Positions 44,274 to 53,814 of a DNA stretch of 64,000 bases are shown here, one piece after another. This DNA comes from Taishania sp965247975 (lineage in GTDB: Bacteria; Bacteroidota; Bacteroidia; Flavobacteriales_D; Crocinitomicaceae): the NCBI GenBank assembly GCA_965247975.1, contig OZ252050.1, forward strand, positions 186,001 to 250,000, read 5' to 3'. A program made the position numbers and the translations under genes. The notes below the pieces were generated by a model. That model saw nothing but the letters and a program-made list of their open reading frames with translations. It ran no database searches and was not told the origin of the DNA. Numbering within the stretch: the stretch's first letter is position 1; each line of letters begins with the position of its first letter.

Positions 44274-45407
44274 ATGAAAGCTCTAAATTTTCAGTACAAA
44301 AAGGGCGAGTTTTACCCTGAACCTAACAATGAAACATCGAATTTGACCATCTGCTTTGGATCCAAAACACTATTGGAAGATGAAGCTTTTTGTCAAACTA
44401 TTATGCGCTCTTTTCCAGCGGAAAATATGGTAATGCTTACGACCGCAGGAGAAATTTTTAATTCCGAAGTGTTGGATGATAGCTTATCGATCACAACACT
44501 CAAGTTTGATGCAACTCCTTTATCAACCCATTCCATAAATATTAAGGATTTTAAGAATAGCACAGAAGCGGGAATTGCTTTGGTTCAATCAGTCGTTAAA
44601 GAAGATTTACGCTACGTGATGGTTTTTTCCGACGGCGGATTAGTAAATGGCAGCGATTTGGTGGCTGGTATGCGCTCAGTTTTGGATGAAAATGTTTTAA
44701 TAACTGGTGGGTTGGCAGGAAATGGGAGTCAATTTTCAGGAACATTAGTTGGTTTGAATAAAAATCCGAAAGAAGGTGTCATTGTTGCCATTGGATTTTA
44801 TGGTTCAGCTATAAAAATTGGACATGGATCGTTTGGCGGCTGGGATACTTTCGGTTTGGAGCGAACTGTTACCAAATCCGAAGCAAACATTCTTCATGAA
44901 ATTGATGGTAAAAATGCCCTGGAACTCTATAAGACTTACTTAGGAAACTATGCGGATTCATTGCCAAGTTCGGCCTTGTTGTTCCCATTATCTTTACGTA
45001 CAGAAAACTCCGATGATGAAGTTGTGCGAACCATTTTGAGCATTGACAAAGAAAATCAATCAATGGTTTTTGCTGGAAATATCCCAGTAGGAGGAAAAGT
45101 GCGTTTTATGAAAGCGAATTTTGATAATTTGATTGATGCAGCAGGACAAGCTGCGCAAATCACCTTAACTCCTTTTGGCTCAAATAAACCAAAATACGCT
45201 TTGTTGATTAGTTGTGTTGGAAGAAAATTAGTGTTGAAAGAACGCATTGAAGAAGAAGTGGAAGCCGTTCGTGAAATTTTAGGAGAGGATTGTGTGCTTT
45301 CTGGTTTCTACTCTTACGGTGAAATCACACCAATTAATAACCAAATGGATTGCAAATTACATAATCAAACAATGACTATTACTTGCTTTGATGAATGGGT
45401 TGATTAA
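44274..45407 (+). CDS. FIST-domain sensory protein
   Basis: 377 residues made of FIST N and FIST C domains, with the typical strand pattern MLTTAGEIFN, LITGGLAGNG and the C-half start IGHGSFGGWDTFGLERTVTK followed by a dipeptide-rich EIDGKNALELY stretch, and near the end VLSGFYSYGEI. FIST proteins are small-ligand sensors; the NosP subgroup binds haem and nitric oxide and works with an adjacent hybrid histidine kinase. The gene starts three bases after the NtrC-type gene and ends 11 bases before a hybrid kinase, so it probably feeds a signal to that kinase. The ligand is unknown here. Confidence 0.85.
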   Translation: MKALNFQYKKGEFYPEPNNETSNLTICFGSKTLLEDEAFCQTIMRSFPAENMVMLTTAGEIFNSEVLDDSLSITTLKFDATPLSTHSINIKDFKNSTEAGIALVQSVVKEDLRYVMVFSDGGLVNGSDLVAGMRSVLDENVLITGGLAGNGSQFSGTLVGLNKNPKEGVIVAIGFYGSAIKIGHGSFGGWDTFGLERTVTKSEANILHEIDGKNALELYKTYLGNYADSLPSSALLFPLSLRTENSDDEVVRTILSIDKENQSMVFAGNIPVGGKVRFMKANFDNLIDAAGQAAQITLTPFGSNKPKYALLISCVGRKLVLKERIEEEVEAVREILGEDCVLSGFYSYGEITPINNQMDCKLHNQTMTITCFDEWVD

Positions 45408-45418
45408 AAACTTTTAAC

Positions 45419-48043
45419 ATGGAATTTCATAAACTTTTACAGCGTCAATTAAAGAAACACTTGGATAGTGATGTTTTGGAAGATCCGAAATTTCAAAATT
45501 TCTTAGCGGCCATAAATAGCTCTTATATTTCTTATGATCGAGATAAAGAGCTGAGCGACCATGCTTTCACGGTCAGTGAAAAGGAGTACATGGAAGTACA
45601 AGAAAATTTGAAAAAGGAAATTGATATTCGAAATGAATCACTCGAAAAGATAAAAAATTCGATTCTAACGATAAGTCCGAAGTACAAAGAACTACTCATA
45701 GATTCCAGCGATGATTTGTTGTTCATTTCTGAAATGCTGGAAAAACTCATTGAAAAAACCAATAAGGCGAACAGAGATATGATTCTGTTCAAAACAATTA
45801 TTGACAGTTCTTCTGATGCAATTCAAGTGTCCTACGAGTCTGGACGCATGTTTTATGTAAATGAAGTTGCGAGCGAACGTCTCGGAATCCCAATGAATGA
45901 GGTGAAGAATTTCCGTGTCATGGATTTCGAACTACTTTTTCAAATAAACCCAGAAATGTGGACAAAACATTTGGCAGATATTAAGGCGAACAAAGTAATG
46001 TTGATTGAAACCACCAATTTAAATCAGCAAACAAATGAACGTTTTCCTGTTGAAGTTACGGCAAAATATGTGCAGGTTGGAAAGCATGGAATGGTCATCG
46101 CAATTTCCCGAGATATTTCTGAAAGAAAAGAACACGAGAAAATACTTCAACTACAAAGGCAGAAATACCAAAACATTATTTCCAACATGAATCTTGGTTT
46201 ATTGGAGGTTGATAACGAGGAGAATATTGTGCTTTGCAATCAAAGTTTTGAACGCATGTCTGGCTATTTGATGGATGAGATTTTAGGAAAAAAGGCCACA
46301 GATCTCTTTATTAATTTTCAGGATCACGAATTAATGGAATCGAAGGCTCAGGCTAGAGTTAACGGACATTCGGACAGTTATGAGCTTAAAGTCAAAAATA
46401 AATTTGAAGAGGAAAGATGGTGGTTAATTAGTGGAGCACCTAATTACAACAACGATGGCGAATTGATTGGATCCATTGGGATTCACTTAGACATCACAGC
46501 TCAGAAAAAACTAGAAACAGAGTTGGCGATCGCCTACGAGAAAACCAAACAAGCTTCACAAGCAAAAGAAGCTTTTTTGGCAAACATGAGCCATGAGATT
46601 CGAACACCACTGAATGCCATTATTGGTATGATTCGGGAATTGAGTAGGGAAAAAATGACGGCTAAACAACAAGGTTTCTTGCGTCATACAGATTCCGCAG
46701 CGAATCACTTAATATCGATTGTGAATAGCATTTTGGATATGTCGAAAATCGAAGCTGGAGAATTTGAATTGGATGAACATAACTTTAGTTTGCCAGCTTT
46801 AATTGGAAATATTCAAAGTATTCTGACAGGAAAAGCGCAACGTAAGCATCTGTCGCTTTCAACTTTTATCGACCCAAAAATTAGTCCTGCACATATTGGA
46901 GATGGCCCTCGATTGAGACAGATTTTTATCAATTTGATGGATAATTCGATCAAATTCACGGAAAAAGGAAGCATAGAGTTGAAAACCGAGGTACTTTCTC
47001 AAACAAAGTTCTTGCAAAAAATCCGATTCACAATTGCTGATACAGGAATCGGAATGGATGAGAAATTCCTTTCGGAAATCTTTACCAAGTTTTCTCAAGC
47101 CGAAAAGTCTACATCTCGACGATTTGGTGGTACAGGTTTGGGAATGTCAATCACACGAGAATTGATCCAGATTATGGGTGGAGATATTGAAATAACAAGT
47201 GAATTAGGCGTAGGCACAAAAATTTTCATTGAATTAAGTTTGCCAATCGGTCAAGCGGAAGAATTGAAATCGGAAAGCATCCATGTTGAGAAAAATGTCT
47301 TGAAAGGAGTGCGCATTCTTTTGGTTGAAGACAATGAAATGAATCGATTTATTGCACTTCAAAGTTTGCAGTTTCTAGGATGCTTAGTCGAGGAAGCTGA
47401 AAATGGTCGAGTTGCCCTTGAAAAACTCAAAGCAAATATTTACGATGTAATTTTGATGGACATTCAAATGCCAGAAATGGATGGAGTTACCACGACCCAA
47501 CATATCCGCGGGCAACTCCAAATGGAAATTCCAATTATTGCTGTTACCGCAAATGCATTTAAAGAAGATATAGATTTGTACCTAAATATTGGAATGAACG
47601 ATTTTGTAACGAAGCCTTTTGAAGAGTATAAACTTTATGCAGCAATTGCCAAAGTACTTAAAATTGAGCCAAGCATGGGTAATGCTCAACAGATGCTCGC
47701 CAATGAATCAAGTTTGGACAAAGGTTATGACCTAACTAAATTGCGTGAATTGAGTCATGGCAATGAAGATTTTGTTCTAAAAATGATTCAGATATTCAAA
47801 GAAAGCACACCTATAACTCTTTCCGAAATGCAAGTTTCGTTAAAGGAACGTGATTATTTGAACCTCTCCAAATTGGCCCATAAATTAAAACCAAGTATTG
47901 AAAGCATGGGAATCCACAGGCTTTTTGGGAAGGCAAAGGAATTGGAATTAGAATGCAAAGAAGAAAATTTGGACCACAAAGACATCGAGAAAAAGGTTCA
48001 CTTTTTTATCGATGAATTAGACAGGGTCATCAAAGAATTATAA
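45419..48043 (+). CDS. Soluble hybrid histidine kinase: PAS-PAS-HisKA-HATPase-REC-Hpt
   Basis: 874 residues with no membrane segment. Charged, coiled-coil-like N-terminus 1-120; PAS about 122-237; PAS about 248-365; HisKA with H392 (MSHEIRTPLN); HATPase with G-rich ATP lid (RFGGTGLGMSI) about 495-610; receiver about 630-745 with D681 (LMDIQMPEMDG); and a C-terminal Hpt domain with H821 (LAHKLKPSIESM). A complete His-Asp-His relay is present, ready to pass phosphate to the NtrC-type regulator (42930) or the lone receiver (54568). Being cytosolic, it likely senses through PAS or through the FIST protein. The last six bases overlap the 3' end of the convergent polymerase gene. Confidence 0.92.
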   Translation: MEFHKLLQRQLKKHLDSDVLEDPKFQNFLAAINSSYISYDRDKELSDHAFTVSEKEYMEVQENLKKEIDIRNESLEKIKNSILTISPKYKELLIDSSDDLLFISEMLEKLIEKTNKANRDMILFKTIIDSSSDAIQVSYESGRMFYVNEVASERLGIPMNEVKNFRVMDFELLFQINPEMWTKHLADIKANKVMLIETTNLNQQTNERFPVEVTAKYVQVGKHGMVIAISRDISERKEHEKILQLQRQKYQNIISNMNLGLLEVDNEENIVLCNQSFERMSGYLMDEILGKKATDLFINFQDHELMESKAQARVNGHSDSYELKVKNKFEEERWWLISGAPNYNNDGELIGSIGIHLDITAQKKLETELAIAYEKTKQASQAKEAFLANMSHEIRTPLNAIIGMIRELSREKMTAKQQGFLRHTDSAANHLISIVNSILDMSKIEAGEFELDEHNFSLPALIGNIQSILTGKAQRKHLSLSTFIDPKISPAHIGDGPRLRQIFINLMDNSIKFTEKGSIELKTEVLSQTKFLQKIRFTIADTGIGMDEKFLSEIFTKFSQAEKSTSRRFGGTGLGMSITRELIQIMGGDIEITSELGVGTKIFIELSLPIGQAEELKSESIHVEKNVLKGVRILLVEDNEMNRFIALQSLQFLGCLVEEAENGRVALEKLKANIYDVILMDIQMPEMDGVTTTQHIRGQLQMEIPIIAVTANAFKEDIDLYLNIGMNDFVTKPFEEYKLYAAIAKVLKIEPSMGNAQQMLANESSLDKGYDLTKLRELSHGNEDFVLKMIQIFKESTPITLSEMQVSLKERDYLNLSKLAHKLKPSIESMGIHRLFGKAKELELECKEENLDHKDIEKKVHFFIDELDRVIKEL

Positions 48044-49351
48044 TTCAGCCAGTTTTAGTTTTTCAGTGAACATGTCTATACGTAACTTCTCAGCTCGCGT
48101 AAAGTATTTTCGTTTTTCGAATACGATCATAAAAATACAAAGCTGATAAAACAAGATTCCGTAATTGGATTCTCCGAAGATTCCAAATTCTGTAAACGAA
48201 TTAATTAGGATAGGAATAAACAAACCGATGAGAAGGTATTTTTGATTTTTTTCTTCCTTCAAAAATCCTCTGATCGTCGTTACCACTTGGGTCAGCGCAA
48301 TGATTAATCCTACAAATCCCAAGTTCATTAAAACTTGCATGAATGTATTATGAGTCATCTTACCAGGATAAGTGTGTGTACTTTGAAAGAAATCTTTGTA
48401 ATCGATCCGCATAAAACCAAATCCGAATAAAGGTTCTCTTGGTAACCCTTCAGAAATCAGCGCCTGCCAGAATGGTAAACGGCCAGTCATACTCATAACT
48501 TCTTCCATGCGTGAACTATCTCCTCCTTTGAGAACGACCGTCCAAATGGCGAACGGAGCTACTATTAACATCGCACTGATCATTGCCAATTTGAGTTGTT
48601 TACGCTCGGATTGAAAAATATAAAACGATACAATGAGTAAACCACCAATCAACGAAGAGCGAGAACCAGTGTAGAATAGAGCATAAAACAAAATGAATAA
48701 TTTAACAAGAATCCACCATTTGTTTTTAGCACCACTTATGGTTAATTCATAGATAAAACAAGCAACTCCAACACCAGCTAGCATGCCTAATTCATTGGGA
48801 TTCATCATATAACCACCAAGCCGTGCTTCTTCTCCACCATTCGTTAATCTGAAAAAGGTATCAGGATCCACATACATTCCAACCACAAAGATTCCAATCA
48901 AAATAAGAATACAATTTCCCATAATTTTTGTGAGTCGAATGGAAGAATCGGGGAAGTATAATCGAATGAGCATAATGATTCGAATAAAGTAATACGAAAA
49001 CACAAGACTTTGGGTAATCATAAACCATTGCAATCCGCTGTATCCTTTGTCGGTGCTCCAAACTATTGAAATCAAACCCAATCCCAAATATCCGATGTAA
49101 AGTAAAGGAGCGTATTTGTTTTTTAACTTTAAAGTATCTACCAAACCGAATGATTGAATCTGATAGTAAAGGTAAATAACGTAAATAAGGACACCATTTC
49201 TTCCAACAACTTTGAAAGCACGGGTGATGGCAACGTTTTCACTCCAAGTGAAAAATCCAGCGATCATCAAAAGAAGTAAAATAAACAGCGTTCGTTGCCA
49301 TTTTTTCAATTGACGGTCGATGTTTAAATTACTTTTTACCAGCGTTTTCAT
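48038..49351 (-). CDS. O-antigen ligase/polymerase-like membrane protein (Wzy-like)
   Basis: 437 residues, about 11-12 membrane segments, with a long hydrophilic loop near the C-terminal half holding FGFGFMRIDYKDFFQSTH, and the family signature TGSRSSLIGGLL. This is the Wzy/WaaL superfamily. In this locus with OPX and a chain-length regulator it is most likely the polymerase. The start overlaps the upstream glycosyltransferase gene by 23 bp and its 3' end overlaps the histidine kinase gene by six bases. It is the last gene of the minus operon. Confidence 0.83.
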   Translation of the reverse strand: MKTLVKSNLNIDRQLKKWQRTLFILLLLMIAGFFTWSENVAITRAFKVVGRNGVLIYVIYLYYQIQSFGLVDTLKLKNKYAPLLYIGYLGLGLISIVWSTDKGYSGLQWFMITQSLVFSYYFIRIIMLIRLYFPDSSIRLTKIMGNCILILIGIFVVGMYVDPDTFFRLTNGGEEARLGGYMMNPNELGMLAGVGVACFIYELTISGAKNKWWILVKLFILFYALFYTGSRSSLIGGLLIVSFYIFQSERKQLKLAMISAMLIVAPFAIWTVVLKGGDSSRMEEVMSMTGRLPFWQALISEGLPREPLFGFGFMRIDYKDFFQSTHTYPGKMTHNTFMQVLMNLGFVGLIIALTQVVTTIRGFLKEEKNQKYLLIGLFIPILINSFTEFGIFGESNYGILFYQLCIFMIVFEKRKYFTRAEKLRIDMFTEKLKLAEL

Positions 49352-50438
49352 ACATTTTGTCTATTTGAGTTAAAATAGTTGTCCAACTATAATCGGTCGA
49401 AATCATTTCATGCGCTGATTCGCCTTTAATGTTGTTTTTGTTGGATGAAACGGATTGTTTCATGGCATCATAAAGTCCTTGAATATCTTCATTTTCAATC
49501 ACCCATCCAGCTTCAAATTTTTCGATGGATGCCCCAAAATTCGTTGCTTTTGATGCAATTATTGGTAGTTTTAAATTTGCTGCTTCAAAAATAGATGCTG
49601 GCAATCCCTCATTTCGGGATGGATGCACAAAAACTTGGCAACGAGACATTGTGTTGTATTTTTCGTCGGCATAAAGCGCACCAAAAAATAGGACACTTTT
49701 GGAGAGGTTTTTTTCTTGTACTACATTTTCGAGTGCCAAACGATCTTTGCCATCTCCAATTACCCAAAGTTGTGATTCTGGATATTCGTTTACAAAAGAT
49801 TCAAAAGCTTCAATGAGCAAATCCAATCCTTTTGTGTGCGCATCTAATCGACCCATAAAGCAAAAAGTATGCGCTTCGTTTTTTGTTCTCACCGTGTTCA
49901 CTGCATTCGGTTCAAAACCATAAGCTTGTAAATGAGCTTTGTGGCCAAATCCTAAGGCTTGAATGCCATCCACTTCTGATTGACCAATACAATGCACTAT
50001 TTTCGAATGTTTTAGCACTTTTTTCTCAAATAAAGGGAAGTAAATCCATTTTTTCCATTTGCCTTTTTTAAGTGCTAGTTGATTGTAGCCACCATGTTGC
50101 ATGATGATATATGGAATTTGGAACTTATTCAAAACGCGACTTAAACGATAAAAAGTTGGAATCCAAGATCCATGAATGTGAACAACGCAATTATCTTTTT
50201 TCTCTGAAAAAGCCTTTACTAAATCTGGATCGATACGAAAAAGATTTTTATATCCTTGGAAAATTTGAATAGGAAAAGGTAAATGTTGAGCTTCTGATTT
50301 GCCAGATTTGGAAATCCCCCAAACAGTTACGATTCGTCCAGATTCAAACTGTTGCTTTGCCAATTCGTAAACAACTTTGTTGACCCCGTTCATGCGATTA
50401 GGATTTGCTTTGCCGAGAATTAAATGTATAATTTCCAT
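49329..50438 (-). CDS. Glycosyltransferase family 4 of the minus operon
   Basis: 369 residues from the ATG at 50438 (MEIIHLILGKANPNRMNGV); an upstream in-frame start at 50483 adds residues that read poorly and lies deeper in the flippase gene. GT4 features: CFMGRLDAHTKGLDLLIEAF, VIGDGKDR, VFVHPSRNEGLPASIFEAANLKLPIIAS. The IHGSW and QHGGYNQL patches in the N-half are common in GT4 acceptor domains. Overlaps both neighbours, so translation is coupled with the flippase and the polymerase. Sugar not identifiable. Confidence 0.87.
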   Translation of the reverse strand: MEIIHLILGKANPNRMNGVNKVVYELAKQQFESGRIVTVWGISKSGKSEAQHLPFPIQIFQGYKNLFRIDPDLVKAFSEKKDNCVVHIHGSWIPTFYRLSRVLNKFQIPYIIMQHGGYNQLALKKGKWKKWIYFPLFEKKVLKHSKIVHCIGQSEVDGIQALGFGHKAHLQAYGFEPNAVNTVRTKNEAHTFCFMGRLDAHTKGLDLLIEAFESFVNEYPESQLWVIGDGKDRLALENVVQEKNLSKSVLFFGALYADEKYNTMSRCQVFVHPSRNEGLPASIFEAANLKLPIIASKATNFGASIEKFEAGWVIENEDIQGLYDAMKQSVSSNKNNIKGESAHEMISTDYSWTTILTQIDKMYENAGKK

Positions 50439-51649
50439 ACGTTTATTTTTAACTGAAGTAAGTAGATTAACCAGACAAAACACAAAATAAATTGACTCGC
50501 AATCAGGCCAATGATGGCACCAGACAATCCAAAGTGTTGAATCAAATAAGGTGAAAAAATGACTCCGAAAACGAGACTAAAAAAATAGCCAATAAAGAAA
50601 CTTTTGTTCAAGGCTAATGCGCGTATGATGATTCGAATGGGGTAGAAAAGGAAAATGAATAAATACAAAATGCTAAATCCTTTTACGACATGTTCGAAGG
50701 ATTCATATTTAGCGCCACCAATAAAAATGATTACTTGAGAGGAGAAGAAATACATTCCTGTCAAGAAAGGGATTAAAATCCATAAACTCTTTTTTAGAAG
50801 ATTGGCTAAGAAATCTTGTGCACCTGCAATAGAATCGTTTATGATGAGGTTCACTTTCGGGATAATGTGGTTTTCTATGCTCTGTAAAAAAATGTTCAAA
50901 AAGCCAAAAACGGTTTGCACCAAACGAAAAGCACCTAATGCTTCTACACTTAGAAATATTCCTGATGAAATGACAAAAATATTTCCCGAAAACCATTGCG
51001 AAATGGAAGCCAATACAAACCACTTTCCTTCTTTTAAATGATGATTCAAATACTTGGCATGAGACTTTGAGCCGATGGGAATTGATAATTGTGTTATAAA
51101 CACAAAGAATATAATTGGAAGTAAACAAATTGCGAGGATCGTAAAGATTGAAGCTAACGAAGTTATATCTTGTTTCCAGATGATTATTAATCCCATGAAT
51201 TGAAGAAATGAAAATGCGAAATCAATTTTTAAAGTGATCAAAGATTGCAATCTCGCTAAAAAGTATTTACGCATGAAATCGTGCGCTAAATACATAACAG
51301 TGTAAAATCCGAAAGCAATTAAGGCGTTGACATCAAACCATTTTGGTAGCATCAATGAAAGTGAAAGGATCAAAATGGCCACTGCGAACATGGAAAATAC
51401 CAATCCAAAAATTAAAAAATCGGTGTATTTTGAATACTGTTGCAAACTACGCACTTTGGTTTGCATTGGCTGAATGATCAGTGCTTGATTCACACTAGAA
51501 ATTAGGAACAAGCCCAAAATGTATGTTGAAAATAAACCAAATTGCTCAAGGTCTAAAATTCTACTTAAACTGATAGTCAGCAAAAAACTGGAGCCACTAA
51601 AAAGCGCTTGGTCCAACAATACTGAATGCTGAGTGATGATCTTTCTCAT
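50420..51649 (-). CDS. Wzx-like oligosaccharide flippase of the minus operon
   Basis: 409-residue membrane protein with about 12 hydrophobic segments, beginning QHSVLLDQALFSGSSFLLTISLSRIL, characteristic of the MOP/Wzx superfamily. It would flip lipid-linked repeat units to the periplasm for the Wzy-like polymerase two genes downstream. It starts one base after the chain-length gene stop and overlaps the next glycosyltransferase by 19 bp. It is a second flippase beside 33533 and looks only distantly related to it. Confidence 0.85.
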   Translation of the reverse strand: MRKIITQHSVLLDQALFSGSSFLLTISLSRILDLEQFGLFSTYILGLFLISSVNQALIIQPMQTKVRSLQQYSKYTDFLIFGLVFSMFAVAILILSLSLMLPKWFDVNALIAFGFYTVMYLAHDFMRKYFLARLQSLITLKIDFAFSFLQFMGLIIIWKQDITSLASIFTILAICLLPIIFFVFITQLSIPIGSKSHAKYLNHHLKEGKWFVLASISQWFSGNIFVISSGIFLSVEALGAFRLVQTVFGFLNIFLQSIENHIIPKVNLIINDSIAGAQDFLANLLKKSLWILIPFLTGMYFFSSQVIIFIGGAKYESFEHVVKGFSILYLFIFLFYPIRIIIRALALNKSFFIGYFFSLVFGVIFSPYLIQHFGLSGAIIGLIASQFILCFVWLIYLLQLKINVWKLYI

Positions 51650-51650
51650 A

Positions 51651-53807
51651 TTATTTAGTGTTTTTTAATCTCGCTTTTAGTTTGCGAAGTATAATTTTCG
51701 ATTCATGAAAAATGGTTGGCACATAACCTTCATTGTTCAAAATGAAATGAGTGTTATCAAGACCGTTGTTTTGAACAGATAAAGTAACTTTTTCAATTTC
51801 AGAGGCCATTGTTTTTCGGCTATCGACAACAAATAAATTTAGGTTCACCATGCCCATAATGATGGATGAAATTCGATTGTCACTTAAATTTTCATTTAGA
51901 ATGATCACAACTTCATCTTTTGATTCAGGTTTGGTCAATAATTTCAACGCTTCTGGCGTAGCATTCTCTAATTGAGAAAATGGAATGATTGTGAAATTAG
52001 AATGTGTGGTTTCTTTGCGCTCACCTATTTGCAAATAACGCACTGAAACACCTTGTCGCTCCAACGCAAGTCCGAAATTTAGGGCTTGAAATAAATCTCC
52101 ATGACCATTTCTACTTGATGTAAATGCAATGGACATGTTTTTATTAAAAAATTGTTTCAATTGCAATTGCAAGGTTTCACGGCTAAAATGTGTGTTCACT
52201 TCTCCAGGTTTTAAATGCGGAGCAGTAGACAAGATAGAAATGTTGGATTTCTTTTCAATGGTTTCTAAGTCATTCACTTTCCCTTTCAATAAATGGATAA
52301 TGTAAATAAGCAACATCGCCCCGCCGCCACCTAAAATCGAAAATACTATCGTAATAATACTTCGATTAGGTGATACGGGGTTTTTCGGAACAGCGGCAGT
52401 TGTAATTATTCTATGAAAGGAAATATTCGCTGATTTTGCAATCTCAGCCTCAATGCGCTTTTGATTCAAAAAAACATAGGATTGCTCCTGAAGATTAAAA
52501 TTACGATCCAAGGTGTGCAAAATGCGCTCTTTTTCGGGCAATCCTATAAAAACGCTTTCTGCTTCTGAAATGTCTGAAGATAGGTTTTTGTACTTCGACT
52601 CCAAATTGTTTTTGGTATTGTGAATGGCTTCAATGATGTATTGTTTTTTCTGATCAATTTTTTCATCGATGGCCAATACTTTCGGATGATTCGGACTATA
52701 CGTCATCAATAAATCCGTTTTTTCTTCTTGGTGCGCTTTGATTTTTTTAACGAGTTCCGTTGAAAGTAAATCAGTATATGATTCAAAATTGGGAGCTAAA
52801 CTTAAGAAATTGGATTCGCCTTTTTTAACGTAATCATTAAGCTCGTTGATGGCATCAAGCGTCATTTTCACATTCGTTTTTTGAATTTTTAATTGTGAGA
52901 TTTTTCGCAAATCTGTTTCCGTTTCTTGAACCACATTGATAATGTTATGTTCATCTCGGTAATTCTGAATATCGGATTCTGTTGCTTTGAGTTTATTGTG
53001 AACATCATCAATTTGATTGTCTAAAAATTCTGATGTCGTCTCAGCAGTTTTGAATTTAGAATCGATAAAATCTTCGATGTAGGTTTGAGCAAGTGCATTC
53101 ACAAATTCTGAAGCTTTTTGAGGCGTTTTGTTTTTGTAAATGATTTTCATCACTGGAACTTCCTTGTCAACCAACACAACATCCAAGTCTTTGGAAATGT
53201 CTTCGTAAAGCGCGTTTTGGCTTTTAAAAACAAGTAAAAATTCATCTACTAAAAATGCATTCGATTTTTGACTCACTAATTCCTTGTTTAATTGCAATTC
53301 AATTTTACCATAATTGGGAATGGTGAGTACTTTGCCGAATTTTCCCTTATACGTTTTGTTCAAGAAATTCAATCGAAGTGAATACGTTTGTCGGTTTTTC
53401 ACAAGGATAGTAAGTTCTTTGTCATGCAGATCTGAGTTCGAAATGGTATAAGCAATATTGAACGGACGATTGGAATATATTTCTTGTTTTCTAAATTTTC
53501 CAACCCGAGAAAGTTCTGTGTCAAAATTCAATTTCGACATTACTTTTTGAATCAAAACCTGAGATTTCACCACCTCAATTTCCGCAGCAAGCTCATTTTT
53601 TGTTGCAAAAACATCTAGATCTTTGAATAGATTGTTTCCGGTGCTCCCTTCTTCTAAGTCTGCCAATCTAATTTTCGAAGTACATTCATACATCGGAGTG
53701 GTGTAAGAAAGGTATTTTTTAGCTACAATCACTCCGAGGAACATTGCAAGTACTATCAGGATAAAACCGCGATAGAAAAAACTGAATTTTTGTTTGTTAA
53801 TTTTCAT
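51651..53807 (-). CDS. Wzz/Wzc-type chain-length regulator with decayed kinase domain
   Basis: 718 residues. A first membrane segment at about 12-30, a large periplasmic part with a Wzz domain and long coiled coil, a PKNPVSPNRS motif before the second membrane segment, then a cytosolic domain of about 190 residues. In tyrosine autokinases this domain begins with Walker A (SSxPGEGKS/T). Here the matching place reads TSSRNGHGDLFQALN, with no lysine or following Ser/Thr; the expected aspartates of Walker A' and B are not evident, and no tyrosine cluster ends the protein. So it is read as a co-polymerase with a pseudokinase. It pairs with the OPX gene (seven bases upstream) to form the export channel. 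Confidence 0.85.
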   Translation of the reverse strand: MKINKQKFSFFYRGFILIVLAMFLGVIVAKKYLSYTTPMYECTSKIRLADLEEGSTGNNLFKDLDVFATKNELAAEIEVVKSQVLIQKVMSKLNFDTELSRVGKFRKQEIYSNRPFNIAYTISNSDLHDKELTILVKNRQTYSLRLNFLNKTYKGKFGKVLTIPNYGKIELQLNKELVSQKSNAFLVDEFLLVFKSQNALYEDISKDLDVVLVDKEVPVMKIIYKNKTPQKASEFVNALAQTYIEDFIDSKFKTAETTSEFLDNQIDDVHNKLKATESDIQNYRDEHNIINVVQETETDLRKISQLKIQKTNVKMTLDAINELNDYVKKGESNFLSLAPNFESYTDLLSTELVKKIKAHQEEKTDLLMTYSPNHPKVLAIDEKIDQKKQYIIEAIHNTKNNLESKYKNLSSDISEAESVFIGLPEKERILHTLDRNFNLQEQSYVFLNQKRIEAEIAKSANISFHRIITTAAVPKNPVSPNRSIITIVFSILGGGGAMLLIYIIHLLKGKVNDLETIEKKSNISILSTAPHLKPGEVNTHFSRETLQLQLKQFFNKNMSIAFTSSRNGHGDLFQALNFGLALERQGVSVRYLQIGERKETTHSNFTIIPFSQLENATPEALKLLTKPESKDEVVIILNENLSDNRISSIIMGMVNLNLFVVDSRKTMASEIEKVTLSVQNNGLDNTHFILNNEGYVPTIFHESKIILRKLKARLKNTK

Positions 53808-53814
53808 AGGTGTA

